Assembly: GCA_035550315.1 (NCBI GenBank)
Contig: DASZPL010000048.1
Span: 1-34,154, forward strand
DNA length: 34,154 nucleotides
Direction of reading: 5' to 3'
DNA from: DASZPL01 sp035550315
GTDB taxonomy: Bacteria; Actinomycetota; Actinomycetes; JAFAQI01
The translations under genes were made by a program, and so were the position numbers. The notes under the pieces are model-generated. The model was not told where the DNA came from. It did no database searches and worked only from the letters and a program-made list of their open reading frames with translations. Each line of letters opens with the position of its first letter. Positions within the stretch are counted from its first letter, which is position 1. Shown here piece after piece: positions 22,511-30,578 of the stretch.

Positions 22511-24027
22511 GCCTGCACGACTTCGGCTTCGGCGACCTGCTGCGGGAGCACGCGCGGTCGTGGCCGGCAACGGTCGCGTTGGTGTGCGACGGTGCTCGGC
22601 ACGACTACCGGACGCTCGACGGCCGGGTGAACCGGCTGGCGAATGCGCTGTCCGAACGCGGTGTCGGCGCTGGCGGCCGGGTGCTCTGGCTCGGCCAGAA
22701 CTGCCACCGGCTGATCGAGACGATGCTGGCCGCGGCGAAGCTGGGCGCCGGCCTCTGCCCGGTCAACTGGCGGCAGTCGGCGAACGAATTGAGCTACGTC
22801 ATCAGCGATTTCGCGCCGCAGGTGGTCGTCTGGCAGTCGCAGTGCGAGGTCGCGTCGACGTTCACCGCGGCACGCGAGGCCGCCAGGCACGATGCGGCGT
22901 GGATCGACGCGGACGGCGACTACGAGGCGGTCGTCGAGGCGGCCGCGCCGGACGATCCCGGTGTCGACGTCGACCCACTGGCGCCGCTGCTGTACATGTA
23001 CACCGCGGCGTTCAGCGGCCGGCCGCGCGCCGCGATGCTTTCGCACCAAGGCCTGCTCACCCAGGGGCTGGCGATCGCCGCGGTGCAGGAGATCACGCCC
23101 GGCTACGTCTACCTCAACTGCGGGCCGCTCTTTCACATCGCGACATTCATGACCACCGCCGCCACGTTGGAGCTCGCCGGCACCAACGTGTTCACGCCGC
23201 GGGTCGACGCCGAGGAGATCTGCCGGCTGGTCGATGCCGAGAAGGTGGTCGGCGCGTTCCTGTTGCCACAGACGGTCAGCCAGATCGCCGAGGTCAACGC
23301 GGACCGGCGCTACGACCTGTCGACGCTGGTCACGATGCACATGGGCAACAAGGACTTCCGGTCGATGATCTCGCCGGCCAGCTCGACCTGGCTGCGCAAA
23401 CCGGGCGGTTATGGCCAGACCGAGGTCACCGGCCTGCTGACGCTCAGTGCGTACGGCGCGGGCCCGATGGCGCCGGGACGGCCGGGACCGTTCGCGGCGG
23501 TGCGGATCGTCGACGAGGACGGCAACGACGTGCCGGACGGCGCCACCGGCGAGATCGTCGCGAAGGGACCGCTCGCGATGGTCGGCTACTGGGGCGACGA
23601 CGAGGAGACCGCCCGGCGCCAGCGTGGCGGCTGGCACCACACCAACGACCTCGGCCGGCGCGAGCCCGACGGCACCGTGACGTTCGTCGGCCCGAAGACG
23701 GAGCTGATCAAGACCGGCGTCGAGAACGTCTACCCGGCCGAGGTCGAGTCGGCGCTCCAGCAGCATCCCGCGGTAGCCGAGGTCGTCGTGATCGGCGTAC
23801 CCGACCCGGTGTGGGACCAGAACGTCAAGGCCGTCGTGCGGTTGCACGACGGTCAGGCCGCCACGGCGGACGAGCTGATCGAGCACGTCAAAGGACTGCT
23901 GGCGTCGTACAAGAAGCCGAAATCGGTCGACTTCGTCGACGCGTTCCCGCGGCTGGAGTCCGGCTGGATCGACCGCGACGCCGTCAAAGCGGCCCACGGT
24001 GCCGGCGGCACCCCCGGCACCGGCTGA
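22507..24027 (+). CDS. Acyl-CoA synthetase (FadD family) with degenerate catalytic motifs
   Basis: 506 residues with the overall order of AMP-forming acyl-CoA synthetases: N-domain (YRTLDGRVNRLANAL), phosphate loop, GGYGQTEVTG, GYWGDDEETA, and the hinge region HTNDLGRREPDGTVTFVGPKTELIKTGVENVYP (shown as two parts: HTNDLGRREPDG and PKTELIKTGVENVYP). The phosphate loop reads YTAAFSGRPRAAM (residues 165-177) rather than Y-T-S-G-T-T-G-x-P-K. The C-terminal catalytic Lys (P-x-x-x-x-G-K-I-x-R) is Trp487 in SGWIDR. Loss of this Lys normally impairs adenylate formation, so the protein may be weak, act on pre-formed adenylates, or be a binding protein. GTG start overlaps the DUF35 stop. Last gene of the operon. 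Confidence 0.82.
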   Translation: MSLHDFGFGDLLREHARSWPATVALVCDGARHDYRTLDGRVNRLANALSERGVGAGGRVLWLGQNCHRLIETMLAAAKLGAGLCPVNWRQSANELSYVISDFAPQVVVWQSQCEVASTFTAAREAARHDAAWIDADGDYEAVVEAAAPDDPGVDVDPLAPLLYMYTAAFSGRPRAAMLSHQGLLTQGLAIAAVQEITPGYVYLNCGPLFHIATFMTTAATLELAGTNVFTPRVDAEEICRLVDAEKVVGAFLLPQTVSQIAEVNADRRYDLSTLVTMHMGNKDFRSMISPASSTWLRKPGGYGQTEVTGLLTLSAYGAGPMAPGRPGPFAAVRIVDEDGNDVPDGATGEIVAKGPLAMVGYWGDDEETARRQRGGWHHTNDLGRREPDGTVTFVGPKTELIKTGVENVYPAEVESALQQHPAVAEVVVIGVPDPVWDQNVKAVVRLHDGQAATADELIEHVKGLLASYKKPKSVDFVDAFPRLESGWIDRDAVKAAHGAGGTPGTG

Positions 24028-24040
24028 CCACCCTGACGGC

Positions 24041-24078
24041 TTGACCCTCACGCGACGTCAGGGTCGATAGTCGAACGC
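24041..24078 (+). promoter_or_regulatory. MerR-type promoter with 19-bp spacer and inverted repeat
   Basis: TTGACC (24041-24046), a 19-nt spacer, GATAGT (24066-24071), then 7 nt to the GTG at 24079. GACCCT (24043-24048) and AGGGTC (24060-24065) form a perfect 6-bp inverted repeat with 11 nt between. A long spacer carrying a dyad is the signature of MerR-activated promoters, so the regulator probably controls its own leaderless transcript. Confidence 0.75.
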
Positions 24079-24846
24079 GTGAGCACGGACTACACCGTCG
24101 GCCGGGTCGCGCAGCTTGCCGGCGTGTCGGTGCGCACGTTGCACCACTACGACGAGATCGGCCTGGTCTCGCCGTCCGGGCGCACCGCCGCGGGCTACCG
24201 CGTCTACGCGGCGGACGACATCAGCCGGCTGCACCAGGTGCTCACTTACCGCCGGCTCGGCTTCGGTCTGGAGCAGATCGCCGCGCTGATCGACGACCCG
24301 GACGTCGACGCGGTCGCGCATCTCCGGCGGCAGCGCGCCCTGCTCCTGAAGCAACGCGGCGATATCGACGCGATGGTCGCAGCCATCGACAAGCAACTGG
24401 AGGCACGGGTGACGGGGATGCAGTTAACGCCCGAGGAGCAGCTCGAGGTGTTCGGCACCGACAAGGTCGGCGGCGAATGGGCGGACGAGGCGCGCGACCG
24501 CTGGGGGGACACCACGGCGTACCAGGAGTCACAGCGACGCGCAGCGACGTACACGAAGGAGGACTGGACCCGGTTGAAGGCCGAGTCGGACGACGGTCTA
24601 CGAGCGTTCGCGGCCGCGATGCGCGACGGCGTGCCTCCAGCGGACCCGGTCGCGCAGGCACTCGCGGAAGCGCACCGGCAATTCATCGACCGGTGGTTCT
24701 ACAAGTGCGGGCATGAAACCCACCGTGGCCTCGCCGACATGTACGTCGCGGATGCCCGGTTTACGCAGACGTTCGACGGGGTGGCGCCCGGCCTGGCGCG
24801 CTACGTCCACGACGCGATCGTCGCCAACGCCGATGCGCACTCCTGA
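24079..24846 (+). CDS. MerR family regulator with TipAS effector domain (TipAL-like)
   Basis: 255 residues. The N-terminal MerR winged helix is YTVGRVAQLAGVSVRTLHHY and continues with DEIGLVSPSGRTAAGYRVY, ending with YRRLGFGLEQIAALIDDP. A coiled-coil dimerisation helix (LRRQRALLLKQRGDIDAMVAAIDKQLEA) links it to a C-terminal TipAS domain (EAHRQFIDRWFYKCGHETHRGLADMY and DARFTQTFDGVAPGLARYV in family-typical order). TipAS domains trap ligands such as thiopeptide antibiotics or other lipophilic compounds and trigger activation. The GTG start is fixed by the -10 box 7 nt upstream. It is the only transcription factor in the window, but its own promoter dyad differs from the TGACR-N4-TGTCA operator, so it probably does not control that regulon. 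Confidence 0.9.
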   Translation: MSTDYTVGRVAQLAGVSVRTLHHYDEIGLVSPSGRTAAGYRVYAADDISRLHQVLTYRRLGFGLEQIAALIDDPDVDAVAHLRRQRALLLKQRGDIDAMVAAIDKQLEARVTGMQLTPEEQLEVFGTDKVGGEWADEARDRWGDTTAYQESQRRAATYTKEDWTRLKAESDDGLRAFAAAMRDGVPPADPVAQALAEAHRQFIDRWFYKCGHETHRGLADMYVADARFTQTFDGVAPGLARYVHDAIVANADAHS

Positions 24847-24855
24847 CCCGCTGCG

Positions 24856-24947
24856 CTACTGCAGGTAGTGCTCCACCTCGTCGATCGGGCGGGATTGCGC
24901 CGCGCCAGCTGCTTGATCGTGGCGAGCACGTCCTGGTCAGAGCTCAT
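24856..24947 (-). pseudogene. Remnant of a DUF2630-type small protein gene
   Basis: On the minus strand, ATG at 24947 opens MSSDQDVLATIKQLA, the usual start of DUF2630 proteins (about 80 residues). After about 17 codons the frame changes. In the new frame the DNA encodes RPIDEVEHYLQ and a stop at 24856, which matches the usual DUF2630 C-terminus (D-E-V-E-G-Y-L-Q). The middle of the gene, including the usual L-D-Q-C-W-D-L-L segment, is missing. This looks like an internal deletion with frameshift in a gene that once ran convergent to merR. Confidence 0.55.
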
Positions 24948-24975
24948 GCCGCCAGTATGACCCCCGGCCAAACCC

Positions 24976-25040
24976 TCGCCGAGTGCGACGTACCTTGCGT
25001 TCTGCCGCCGCCGAAACGCGAACTTCGTCGCACTCGGCGA
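24976..25040. repeat. Long-loop perfect inverted repeat (15-bp arms)
   Basis: TCGCCGAGTGCGACG (24976-24990) is exactly complementary to 25026-25040, with a 35-nt loop. It sits between convergent genes, 17 bp from the stop of the acyl-CoA dehydrogenase gene. A bidirectional terminator role is possible, but the loop is long and no T-tract follows. Confidence 0.9.
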
Positions 25041-25056
25041 TGGGATCTGGCGGGCT

Positions 25057-26163
25057 CTAGCGCGGGAGGGCGAGGATGCGTTCGCCGATGATGGTGCGCT
25101 GCACCTCGCTGGTGCCGCCCGCGATGCTGGCCGCCTTCGACCACAAGAACTGCCGCTGCGCCGCCGGGTCCTCGGGCGCGAGCTGCAGCCAGAGCGCGGC
25201 CAGATGCTGCGACGCCGTCGACCACTGCAGCTTGGTCACGCTCGACTCCGGGCCGGGTGCCTCGCCCGCCGCGAGCCGCGACAGCATCCGCAGGTTCGAC
25301 AGCGCGAGCAGCCGCAACTCGACGTACACCCGTGCCAGCTCGTCCGCCACTACGACGTCGTCGCGGTCGGCGGCCTGCCACAGCGCACGGAAGTAGCCCT
25401 CCTGCACGGTCTGCTCTTTGAGCGGGAAGTTGGTGCCCCGCTCGTGGGCCAGCGTCGTGCCGGCCACCTTCCAGCCGTCACCGACCGCGCCGACTACGTC
25501 GGAGTCCGGCACGAAGACACCGTCGAGGAACACTTCGTTGAACTCGGCCTCGCCGGTGATCTGCCGCAGCGGCGAGATCCGCACGCCGTCGGCGGTCATA
25601 TCGACGACGAAGTAGGTGATCGACCGCCGACCGTCGGTTGCCGGCGTGCGCGCGAGGCAGATCCCCCACCGGGCGTACTGCGCGTACGACGTCCACACCT
25701 TCTGACCGGTCAGCCGCCAGCCACCCTCCACCCGCTCTGCGGCGGTCCGCAGCGAGCCGAGGTCGCTGCCCGCCTCGGGCTCGCTGAACAGCTGGCACCA
25801 GATCTCGGAGGCGTGGAGGATGCCCGGCAGCAGCCGGCTCTTCTGCTCGGCGGTGCCCCAGGCCAGCAGGGTCGGACCGGCGAGGTTGAGCCCGACCCGG
25901 TTGACCAGCTGCGGCGCGCCGCTGCGGCCGTACTCCAGGTTGACCAGCGCGACGTCGAGCGGACTGGCACCGCGGCCGCCGTACTCGGCCGGCCAATCCA
26001 CGCCGACCCACCGATCGGCCGCCATCCGCGCCTGCCACGTCCGCCCCCACGCGATCTCCTCGTCGATCGAGGCGAACTGCGGCGGCGCGACGTACGACGC
26101 CGCCAGCCACTCGCGGAACTCGTCCGCGAGCGCCCGCTCGGTCTCGCTGAACCCAAGGTCCAT
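25057..26163 (-). CDS. Acyl-CoA dehydrogenase (FadE26/FadE28-like, catalytic-type subunit)
   Basis: 368 residues. Typical segments are WPAEYGGRGASPLDVAL, EIWCQLFSEPEAGSDLGSL, KVWTSYAQYARWGICLART, EAEFNEVFLDGVFVPDSDVVG and GGTSEVQRTIIGERIL. The position of the MCAD-type Glu before G-T is Gly, and the catalytic Glu is instead expected at Glu241 in AHERGTN on helix G, as in isovaleryl-CoA dehydrogenase and ChsE4/FadE26. Such subunits pair with a smaller partner to form the alpha2beta2 enzymes of sterol side-chain degradation. The partner is not adjacent; the nearest candidate is the gene at 31412. The ATG lies 2 nt downstream of the FadD stop, so the two are co-transcribed. It introduces an alpha-beta double bond using FAD and ETF. 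Confidence 0.88.
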   Translation of the reverse strand: MDLGFSETERALADEFREWLAASYVAPPQFASIDEEIAWGRTWQARMAADRWVGVDWPAEYGGRGASPLDVALVNLEYGRSGAPQLVNRVGLNLAGPTLLAWGTAEQKSRLLPGILHASEIWCQLFSEPEAGSDLGSLRTAAERVEGGWRLTGQKVWTSYAQYARWGICLARTPATDGRRSITYFVVDMTADGVRISPLRQITGEAEFNEVFLDGVFVPDSDVVGAVGDGWKVAGTTLAHERGTNFPLKEQTVQEGYFRALWQAADRDDVVVADELARVYVELRLLALSNLRMLSRLAAGEAPGPESSVTKLQWSTASQHLAALWLQLAPEDPAAQRQFLWSKAASIAGGTSEVQRTIIGERILALPR

Positions 26164-26165
26164 CG

Positions 26166-27878
26166 CTACAGGTCCCAGAACCGGTCGCGGTCGTTGGCGG
26201 CGAACTCCGCACGCAGCGCTGCCGCCTCGGAAGCGCCGAACGCCTGGTACGACGGCTCGCCACGCCCGCGCACCCACAGCCGGTCGTCACCGACCAGGTC
26301 GAGGCGGAACTTCTCGCGCTGCAACACCCGGACGAGCACCTTGTTCGTCGCCGTGCGCGGCAACGACGCGCCGATCCGGACGTAGCGCGGACGCCACTTG
26401 GGCGCCAGGTCGCGCTGCGCGTCGACCCACTCGGCGAAGCCCGCCGGGTCGAACCCGTCGCGCAGGACTAACGCGGCCATCACCTGGTCGCCGGCCTGCG
26501 CGTCCGGTACGCCGTAGACCGCGACGTCGACGACGCCGGGGTAGCGCGCCAGCACCGACTGGATCGGGCCGGCCGGGAAGTTCTCGCCGTCGACGCGCAG
26601 CCAGTCGGAGTTGCGCCCGGCGAAGTAGAGGTAGCCGCCGGTGTCGGCGTAGCCGAGGTCGCCGCTCCAGTACCAGCCGTTCCGGGTCGCGCGCTCCGTC
26701 GCCTCGGGGTTGTTGTAGTAGCCCTCGAACGACCCGACGCCCAGCACGTTCACGATCTCGCCGACGCAGTCGTCGGGGTTGAGCAACCGGCCGTTCTCGT
26801 CAAACTGCGCGGGTGGCCGTTGCTCGCCGGCCTCGTCAACCACCCGCACCGCCTCGCCGCCGTGACCGAGCGAGCCGGGCGGGTCGGTGTCGGAGCGGAC
26901 GATGCCGACGCCGCCCTCGGTGGGGCCGAAGGCGTCGATCACGTGCACGCCGAACCGCTCGCCGAACCGCCGCACGATCGCGTCCGATCCCTCGTTGCCG
27001 TAGGCCCGCTGCAACGGATTGTCGGCGTCGTCGGGCTGCTCGGGCGTGGCGAGCAGGTAGGCGAGCGGCTTGCCGGTGTAGTTCCAGTACGTCACGCCGT
27101 AACGCCGTACGTCGGGCAGCCATCCACTCGCCGAGAAGCGGCGGCGCAGCCCGACGGCAGCGCCGGCGAGCAGCGCCGGCAGCAGCCCGACCATCAGTGA
27201 GTTGGAGTGGAACATCGGCATGCAGAGGTAGCCGACGTCGTCGCGCTCCAGCTTGAGGATGGTGCGCATCCGCTCGCCGGTGACCAGCAGCCGGCGCTGG
27301 CTGCAGATCACCGCCTTCGGCGCGCTCGACGTCCCCGACGTGAAGATCAGGCACCACGTCGTCGACACCGGAGGGTCGTCGGCGGGGTCCCGGTCCGCTG
27401 GCGGCTGGTCCGGCAGGTCGACGTCGGGCAGCACCGCGACCGGCGGCAGGCCCGCGGCGGGAAGCGCGTCGGCGTGCTCGGGCTCGGTGACGATCACGCA
27501 CAGGTCCGTGTGGCTGATGTCGCGCGCCAACTCTTCACCACGACGGGTGTTGTTCAGCCCGACCAGCGTCGCGCCGCTCCACGCGGCGCCGGCGAAGGCC
27601 GCGATGTACTCCGGCAGGTTGTCGAGCAGCACGCCGACGTGAAACGGCGCGGCCGGATCGGCCGGGCGGTAGCGGTTGAACCAGGCTGCCCACCGCCGGG
27701 CCTCGCGGAACAGGTCGGCGTGCGTCCACCGCACGTCCTCGAACAACACCGCCGGCTGGTCAGCGAACGCCGGATCGGTGCCGTTGCGGCGCAACAACGC
27801 GGACGCGGTCTCCGCCATCAGGCCAGCGGCGCCGGGCTGCGGGACGTCGGAGAGGTCGGCCCAGTCACGCACCGTCAC
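26166..27878 (-). CDS. AMP-forming acyl-CoA synthetase (FadD17-like)
   Basis: 570 residues. The phosphate loop FTSGTSSAPKAV, GFPTEGG-type motif AFGPTEGGVG, SGDLGYADTGGYLYFAGR and C-terminal catalytic Lys in PRTATNKVLVRVL are all present, so it should be active: carboxylate + ATP + CoA to acyl-CoA + AMP + PPi. It carries a C-terminal extension of about 45 residues (SYQAFGASEAAALRAEF region). The order FadD followed by a FadE26-type dehydrogenase matches the mycobacterial fadD17-fadE26-fadE27 locus, an analogy, not proof. GTG at 27878 has AGGAGG 11 nt upstream; GTG at 27872 is an alternative. The operator 27904-27917 lies 25 bp upstream and is shared with the divergent dehydrogenase. Confidence 0.87.
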   Translation of the reverse strand: MTVRDWADLSDVPQPGAAGLMAETASALLRRNGTDPAFADQPAVLFEDVRWTHADLFREARRWAAWFNRYRPADPAAPFHVGVLLDNLPEYIAAFAGAAWSGATLVGLNNTRRGEELARDISHTDLCVIVTEPEHADALPAAGLPPVAVLPDVDLPDQPPADRDPADDPPVSTTWCLIFTSGTSSAPKAVICSQRRLLVTGERMRTILKLERDDVGYLCMPMFHSNSLMVGLLPALLAGAAVGLRRRFSASGWLPDVRRYGVTYWNYTGKPLAYLLATPEQPDDADNPLQRAYGNEGSDAIVRRFGERFGVHVIDAFGPTEGGVGIVRSDTDPPGSLGHGGEAVRVVDEAGEQRPPAQFDENGRLLNPDDCVGEIVNVLGVGSFEGYYNNPEATERATRNGWYWSGDLGYADTGGYLYFAGRNSDWLRVDGENFPAGPIQSVLARYPGVVDVAVYGVPDAQAGDQVMAALVLRDGFDPAGFAEWVDAQRDLAPKWRPRYVRIGASLPRTATNKVLVRVLQREKFRLDLVGDDRLWVRGRGEPSYQAFGASEAAALRAEFAANDRDRFWDL

Positions 27879-27903
27879 CGCGCGCTCACCCTCCTGCCGA
27901 CAC

Positions 27904-27917
27904 TGACATTGGTGTCA
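27904..27917. promoter_or_regulatory. TGACR-N4-TGTCA operator between divergent fadD and acyl-CoA dehydrogenase genes
   Basis: TGACATTGGTGTCA, 25 bp from the fadD GTG and 48 bp from the dehydrogenase ATG. On the plus strand TAGATT (27918-27923) abuts it and could be a -10; on the minus strand TAATCT and TCTATGACA occur. One site can control both directions. Confidence 0.75.
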
Positions 27918-27965
27918 TAGATTAGCGGCGGACTCGCCACGGCGGGCGCGACGATGGGAGGTGCG

Positions 27966-29153
27966 ATGGAGGCCGCGACCGACCTGCTCGCCGACTCCCC
28001 GGACCAGGCCGAGCTCCGCGCGCTGGCGCGTGAGGTGGCGCAGCGTGACCTCGCGCCGAACGCGCAGCATTGGGACGAGACCGAGGAGTTTCCGCACAAG
28101 TCGTGGCAGGCGCTGAAGGCCGCCGGCCTGTTCGGCATCACCATCGGCGAGGAGTACGGCGGCGCCGGGCTCGGCGACATCGAGTCGACGATCGTGCTCG
28201 AGGAGCTCGCCCGCGCCGACGTCTCCAGCGCGATCCTGACCCAGCTGGTGATGAACGGTCCACCCCGCGCCATCGAGCACCTCGGCAACGACGCGATGAA
28301 GCAGCGCTGGCTGCCGCAAGCGGCGGCGGGTGACGCGTTGTTCTGCATCGGCATCACCGAGCCGGAGGCCGGATCGGCCGTGCCGCTGATGCGCGCCAAG
28401 CTCGAGCCGGACGGTGCCGGTTACCGGCTCACGGCGTACAAGAACTACGTCACCGGCGGGCATCAGTCCAGCGCCTGCCTGGTGTGGTGCAAGTTCCCCG
28501 ACGATGCCGGCATCGGCGCCGTCTTGGTCGACCTGTCGCTGCCGGGCGTGCAGGTCGCCGGGCTGCACAAGAAGATGGGGCTGCGCGGCATGGCGGAAGC
28601 CGAGCTGGCCTTCGACGGCGTCGCCATCGCCCCCGAGGACGTCCTGATCCCGGGCGACCCGCAGGCGTTCCGGACCTTGCTGGCTCATCTCAACCACGAG
28701 CGGTGCGGCAACGCCGCGATGTGCATCGGTGCGGCACAGGGCGCATTGGAGTACGCCGTCAACTACGTCCGCGAGCGCAGCTACGACGGCCGGCGGTTGG
28801 CCGACCTGCAAGGGCTGCAATGGAAGCTCGCCGAGATGGCGATCGAGATCGACGCCGCCCGGCTGCTGCTCTACCGCGCGGTGTCGCTCGCGCCTCGGCA
28901 CGGGACGCCGCCGGCGATGGAGACCGCGATGGCGAAGGCGAAGGCGAACCTGGTCGCCAAGCGGGTCTGCGACGACGCGATCCAGCTGCTCGGCGGTTAC
29001 GGCTACAGCCGCGAGTACCCCGTCGAGCGGGCGTTCCGCGACATCCGCGGGCTGTGCATCGGCGCCGGCACCGTCGAGGTGCAGCACAACTACGTCGGCA
29101 CCAAGCTCGGCGGCGGCGCCGCGCCCTCGGGACCGGCCTGGCGGCTGCACTGA
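27966..29153 (+). CDS. Acyl-CoA dehydrogenase (isovaleryl/short-branched-chain type)
   Basis: 395 residues. It has the full acyl-CoA dehydrogenase order: helical N-domain, IGEEYGGAGLGDIEST, CIGITEPEAGSAVP, MGLRGMAEAELAFDGVAIAPEDVL, the C-domain helix NHERCGNAAMCIGAAQG, and QLLGGYGYSREYPVERAFRD then CIGAGTVEVQHNYVG. The residue before G-T is Ala, as in isovaleryl-CoA dehydrogenase, and the expected base is Glu245 in NHERC. It oxidises an acyl-CoA at C2-C3 with FAD. ATG at 27966 is preceded by GGGAGG; ATG at 27954 is in frame and possible. A ligase follows, so activation and first oxidation are encoded together. Divergent from the FadD at 26166 across a shared operator. Confidence 0.9.
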   Translation: MEAATDLLADSPDQAELRALAREVAQRDLAPNAQHWDETEEFPHKSWQALKAAGLFGITIGEEYGGAGLGDIESTIVLEELARADVSSAILTQLVMNGPPRAIEHLGNDAMKQRWLPQAAAGDALFCIGITEPEAGSAVPLMRAKLEPDGAGYRLTAYKNYVTGGHQSSACLVWCKFPDDAGIGAVLVDLSLPGVQVAGLHKKMGLRGMAEAELAFDGVAIAPEDVLIPGDPQAFRTLLAHLNHERCGNAAMCIGAAQGALEYAVNYVRERSYDGRRLADLQGLQWKLAEMAIEIDAARLLLYRAVSLAPRHGTPPAMETAMAKAKANLVAKRVCDDAIQLLGGYGYSREYPVERAFRDIRGLCIGAGTVEVQHNYVGTKLGGGAAPSGPAWRLH

Positions 29154-29164
29154 CGACGCACCTG

Positions 29165-30571
29165 ATGCGCCCCGACTACGCGCGGCCGGGCGGGCCATGG
29201 GATGTCCCGCCGCTGTCGCAACTGCCGGCGCCGGCGGTCGTCGACGGCGACGTCCGACGTGAGAGCGGCGAGGTCAGCGACCGTGCCGCGCGACTGGCGG
29301 CGTGGCTGCGCGGCCGCGGCGTCGGTCACGGCGACCGGGTCAGCTTCGGGTTCGGCCCGGGCGAGGACGCGCTGCTCGCTTATCTGGCGTGCTGGCGGAT
29401 CGGTGCCGTCGCGGCGCCGTTCCACCACCGCGCGACAGCAGTAGAGCGCGACGCGCTGCTCGCGCGGATCGGCCCGCGCCTGTCACTCGACGCGATCCCG
29501 CTGCTCGACGAGCAGCCCACCGTCGAGCCGGCCGGCGTCGCTGGCGACGATCTCGCTGTCCTGCTCCCGACCAGCGGGTCGAGCGGCGTCCCGAAGCTGG
29601 TCCGGCACACCCACCGCGGGCTCGCCGGCAAGGCGCGCGCGATGGTGGCGACGCATCAACTGCGGGCGGACGACGTCGTACTCATGCCGGCGCCGATGGC
29701 GCACATCAGCGGGCTGCTCAACGGCCTGCTGCTGCCGGGCCAAGCGGGAATGACCGTCGTCTTCATGGCGCGCTGGGACGCGGATGCCGCCCTCCAGTTG
29801 ATTGCCCGCGAACACGTCAGCTTCATGATCGGGCCGCCGACGTACTTCGTGCAGCTGATGCGGTCACCGAACTTCTCGCCGGAGCGGGTGGTCAGCCTCC
29901 GGCTGCTGTCGTGCGGCGGCGCCGGTGTCACCGAGGACTTCTGCCGCGCGGCATCGGACGCGTTCGGCGCCAGGGTGAAGCGGACCTACGGTTCCACCGA
30001 GGCGCCGACCGTGACCACGTCGTACGCCGACGACGACCCGGCCCTCGGCTGGAGCACCGACGGCCGGCCGGTTGGCGACGCGGAGCTTCGAGTCGCCGAC
30101 ACTGGCGAGCTTTCGGTGCGCGGACCGGAGCTGTTCGAGGGCTACGACGGCGACCCGGCGACCACGGCAGCGGTGCTCGACGACGACGGCTGGTTTCGCA
30201 CCGGTGACCGCGCCCGGATCGACGACGGCTGGCTGACCATCCTCGGCCGGATCGGCGACACCATCATCCGCGGCGGCGAGAACGTCGAGCCCGCCGAGGT
30301 GGAGCGGGTGTGCGGCCTGTTGCCCGGCGTCTCGCAGGCGGTCGTCGTCGGCTACCCGGACGACGTCATGGGCCACCGGGTCGGCCTGGTCGTGGTCGCG
30401 GATCACGCACCGACGGTCGACGAGGTGCGGGCGCATTGCGCCGCCCACGGCCTGGCCCGGTTCAAGCACCCCGAGCGGGTGCTGTCGATCGACGTACTGC
30501 CGATTCGCACCGTCGGCAAGCCCGACCGGGCCGCCCTGTCCGTCCTGCTAGCCGCGGACGCGACGACGTAA
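29165..30571 (+). CDS. AMP-forming acyl-CoA synthetase
   Basis: 468 residues, on the short side for FadD proteins. Phosphate loop LLPTSGSSGVPKLV, RTYGSTEAPTVTTSY, GDRARIDDGWLTILGRIGD, GGENVEPAEVERV and C-terminal catalytic Lys in IRTVGKPDRAAL are all present, so the adenylation machinery looks intact. The N-terminal region is abbreviated. Starts with ATG 29165, 11 nt after the dehydrogenase stop; in-frame CTG codons at 29150 and 29162 are less likely. Co-transcribed with the upstream dehydrogenase. Its stop lies 7 nt from the convergent aquaporin stop. Confidence 0.87.
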   Translation: MRPDYARPGGPWDVPPLSQLPAPAVVDGDVRRESGEVSDRAARLAAWLRGRGVGHGDRVSFGFGPGEDALLAYLACWRIGAVAAPFHHRATAVERDALLARIGPRLSLDAIPLLDEQPTVEPAGVAGDDLAVLLPTSGSSGVPKLVRHTHRGLAGKARAMVATHQLRADDVVLMPAPMAHISGLLNGLLLPGQAGMTVVFMARWDADAALQLIAREHVSFMIGPPTYFVQLMRSPNFSPERVVSLRLLSCGGAGVTEDFCRAASDAFGARVKRTYGSTEAPTVTTSYADDDPALGWSTDGRPVGDAELRVADTGELSVRGPELFEGYDGDPATTAAVLDDDGWFRTGDRARIDDGWLTILGRIGDTIIRGGENVEPAEVERVCGLLPGVSQAVVVGYPDDVMGHRVGLVVVADHAPTVDEVRAHCAAHGLARFKHPERVLSIDVLPIRTVGKPDRAALSVLLAADATT

Positions 30572-30578
30572 GCCGGAG

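Noticed and set aside
24079..24846. MerR/TipAS protein as the binder of the TGACR-N4-TGTCA operators
   Set aside because: MerR proteins act on a dyad in a long promoter spacer, and this gene's own dyad (GACCCT/AGGGTC) is different.
24976..25040. Intrinsic terminator
   Set aside because: The 35-nt loop and lack of a T-run do not fit; kept as an inverted repeat.
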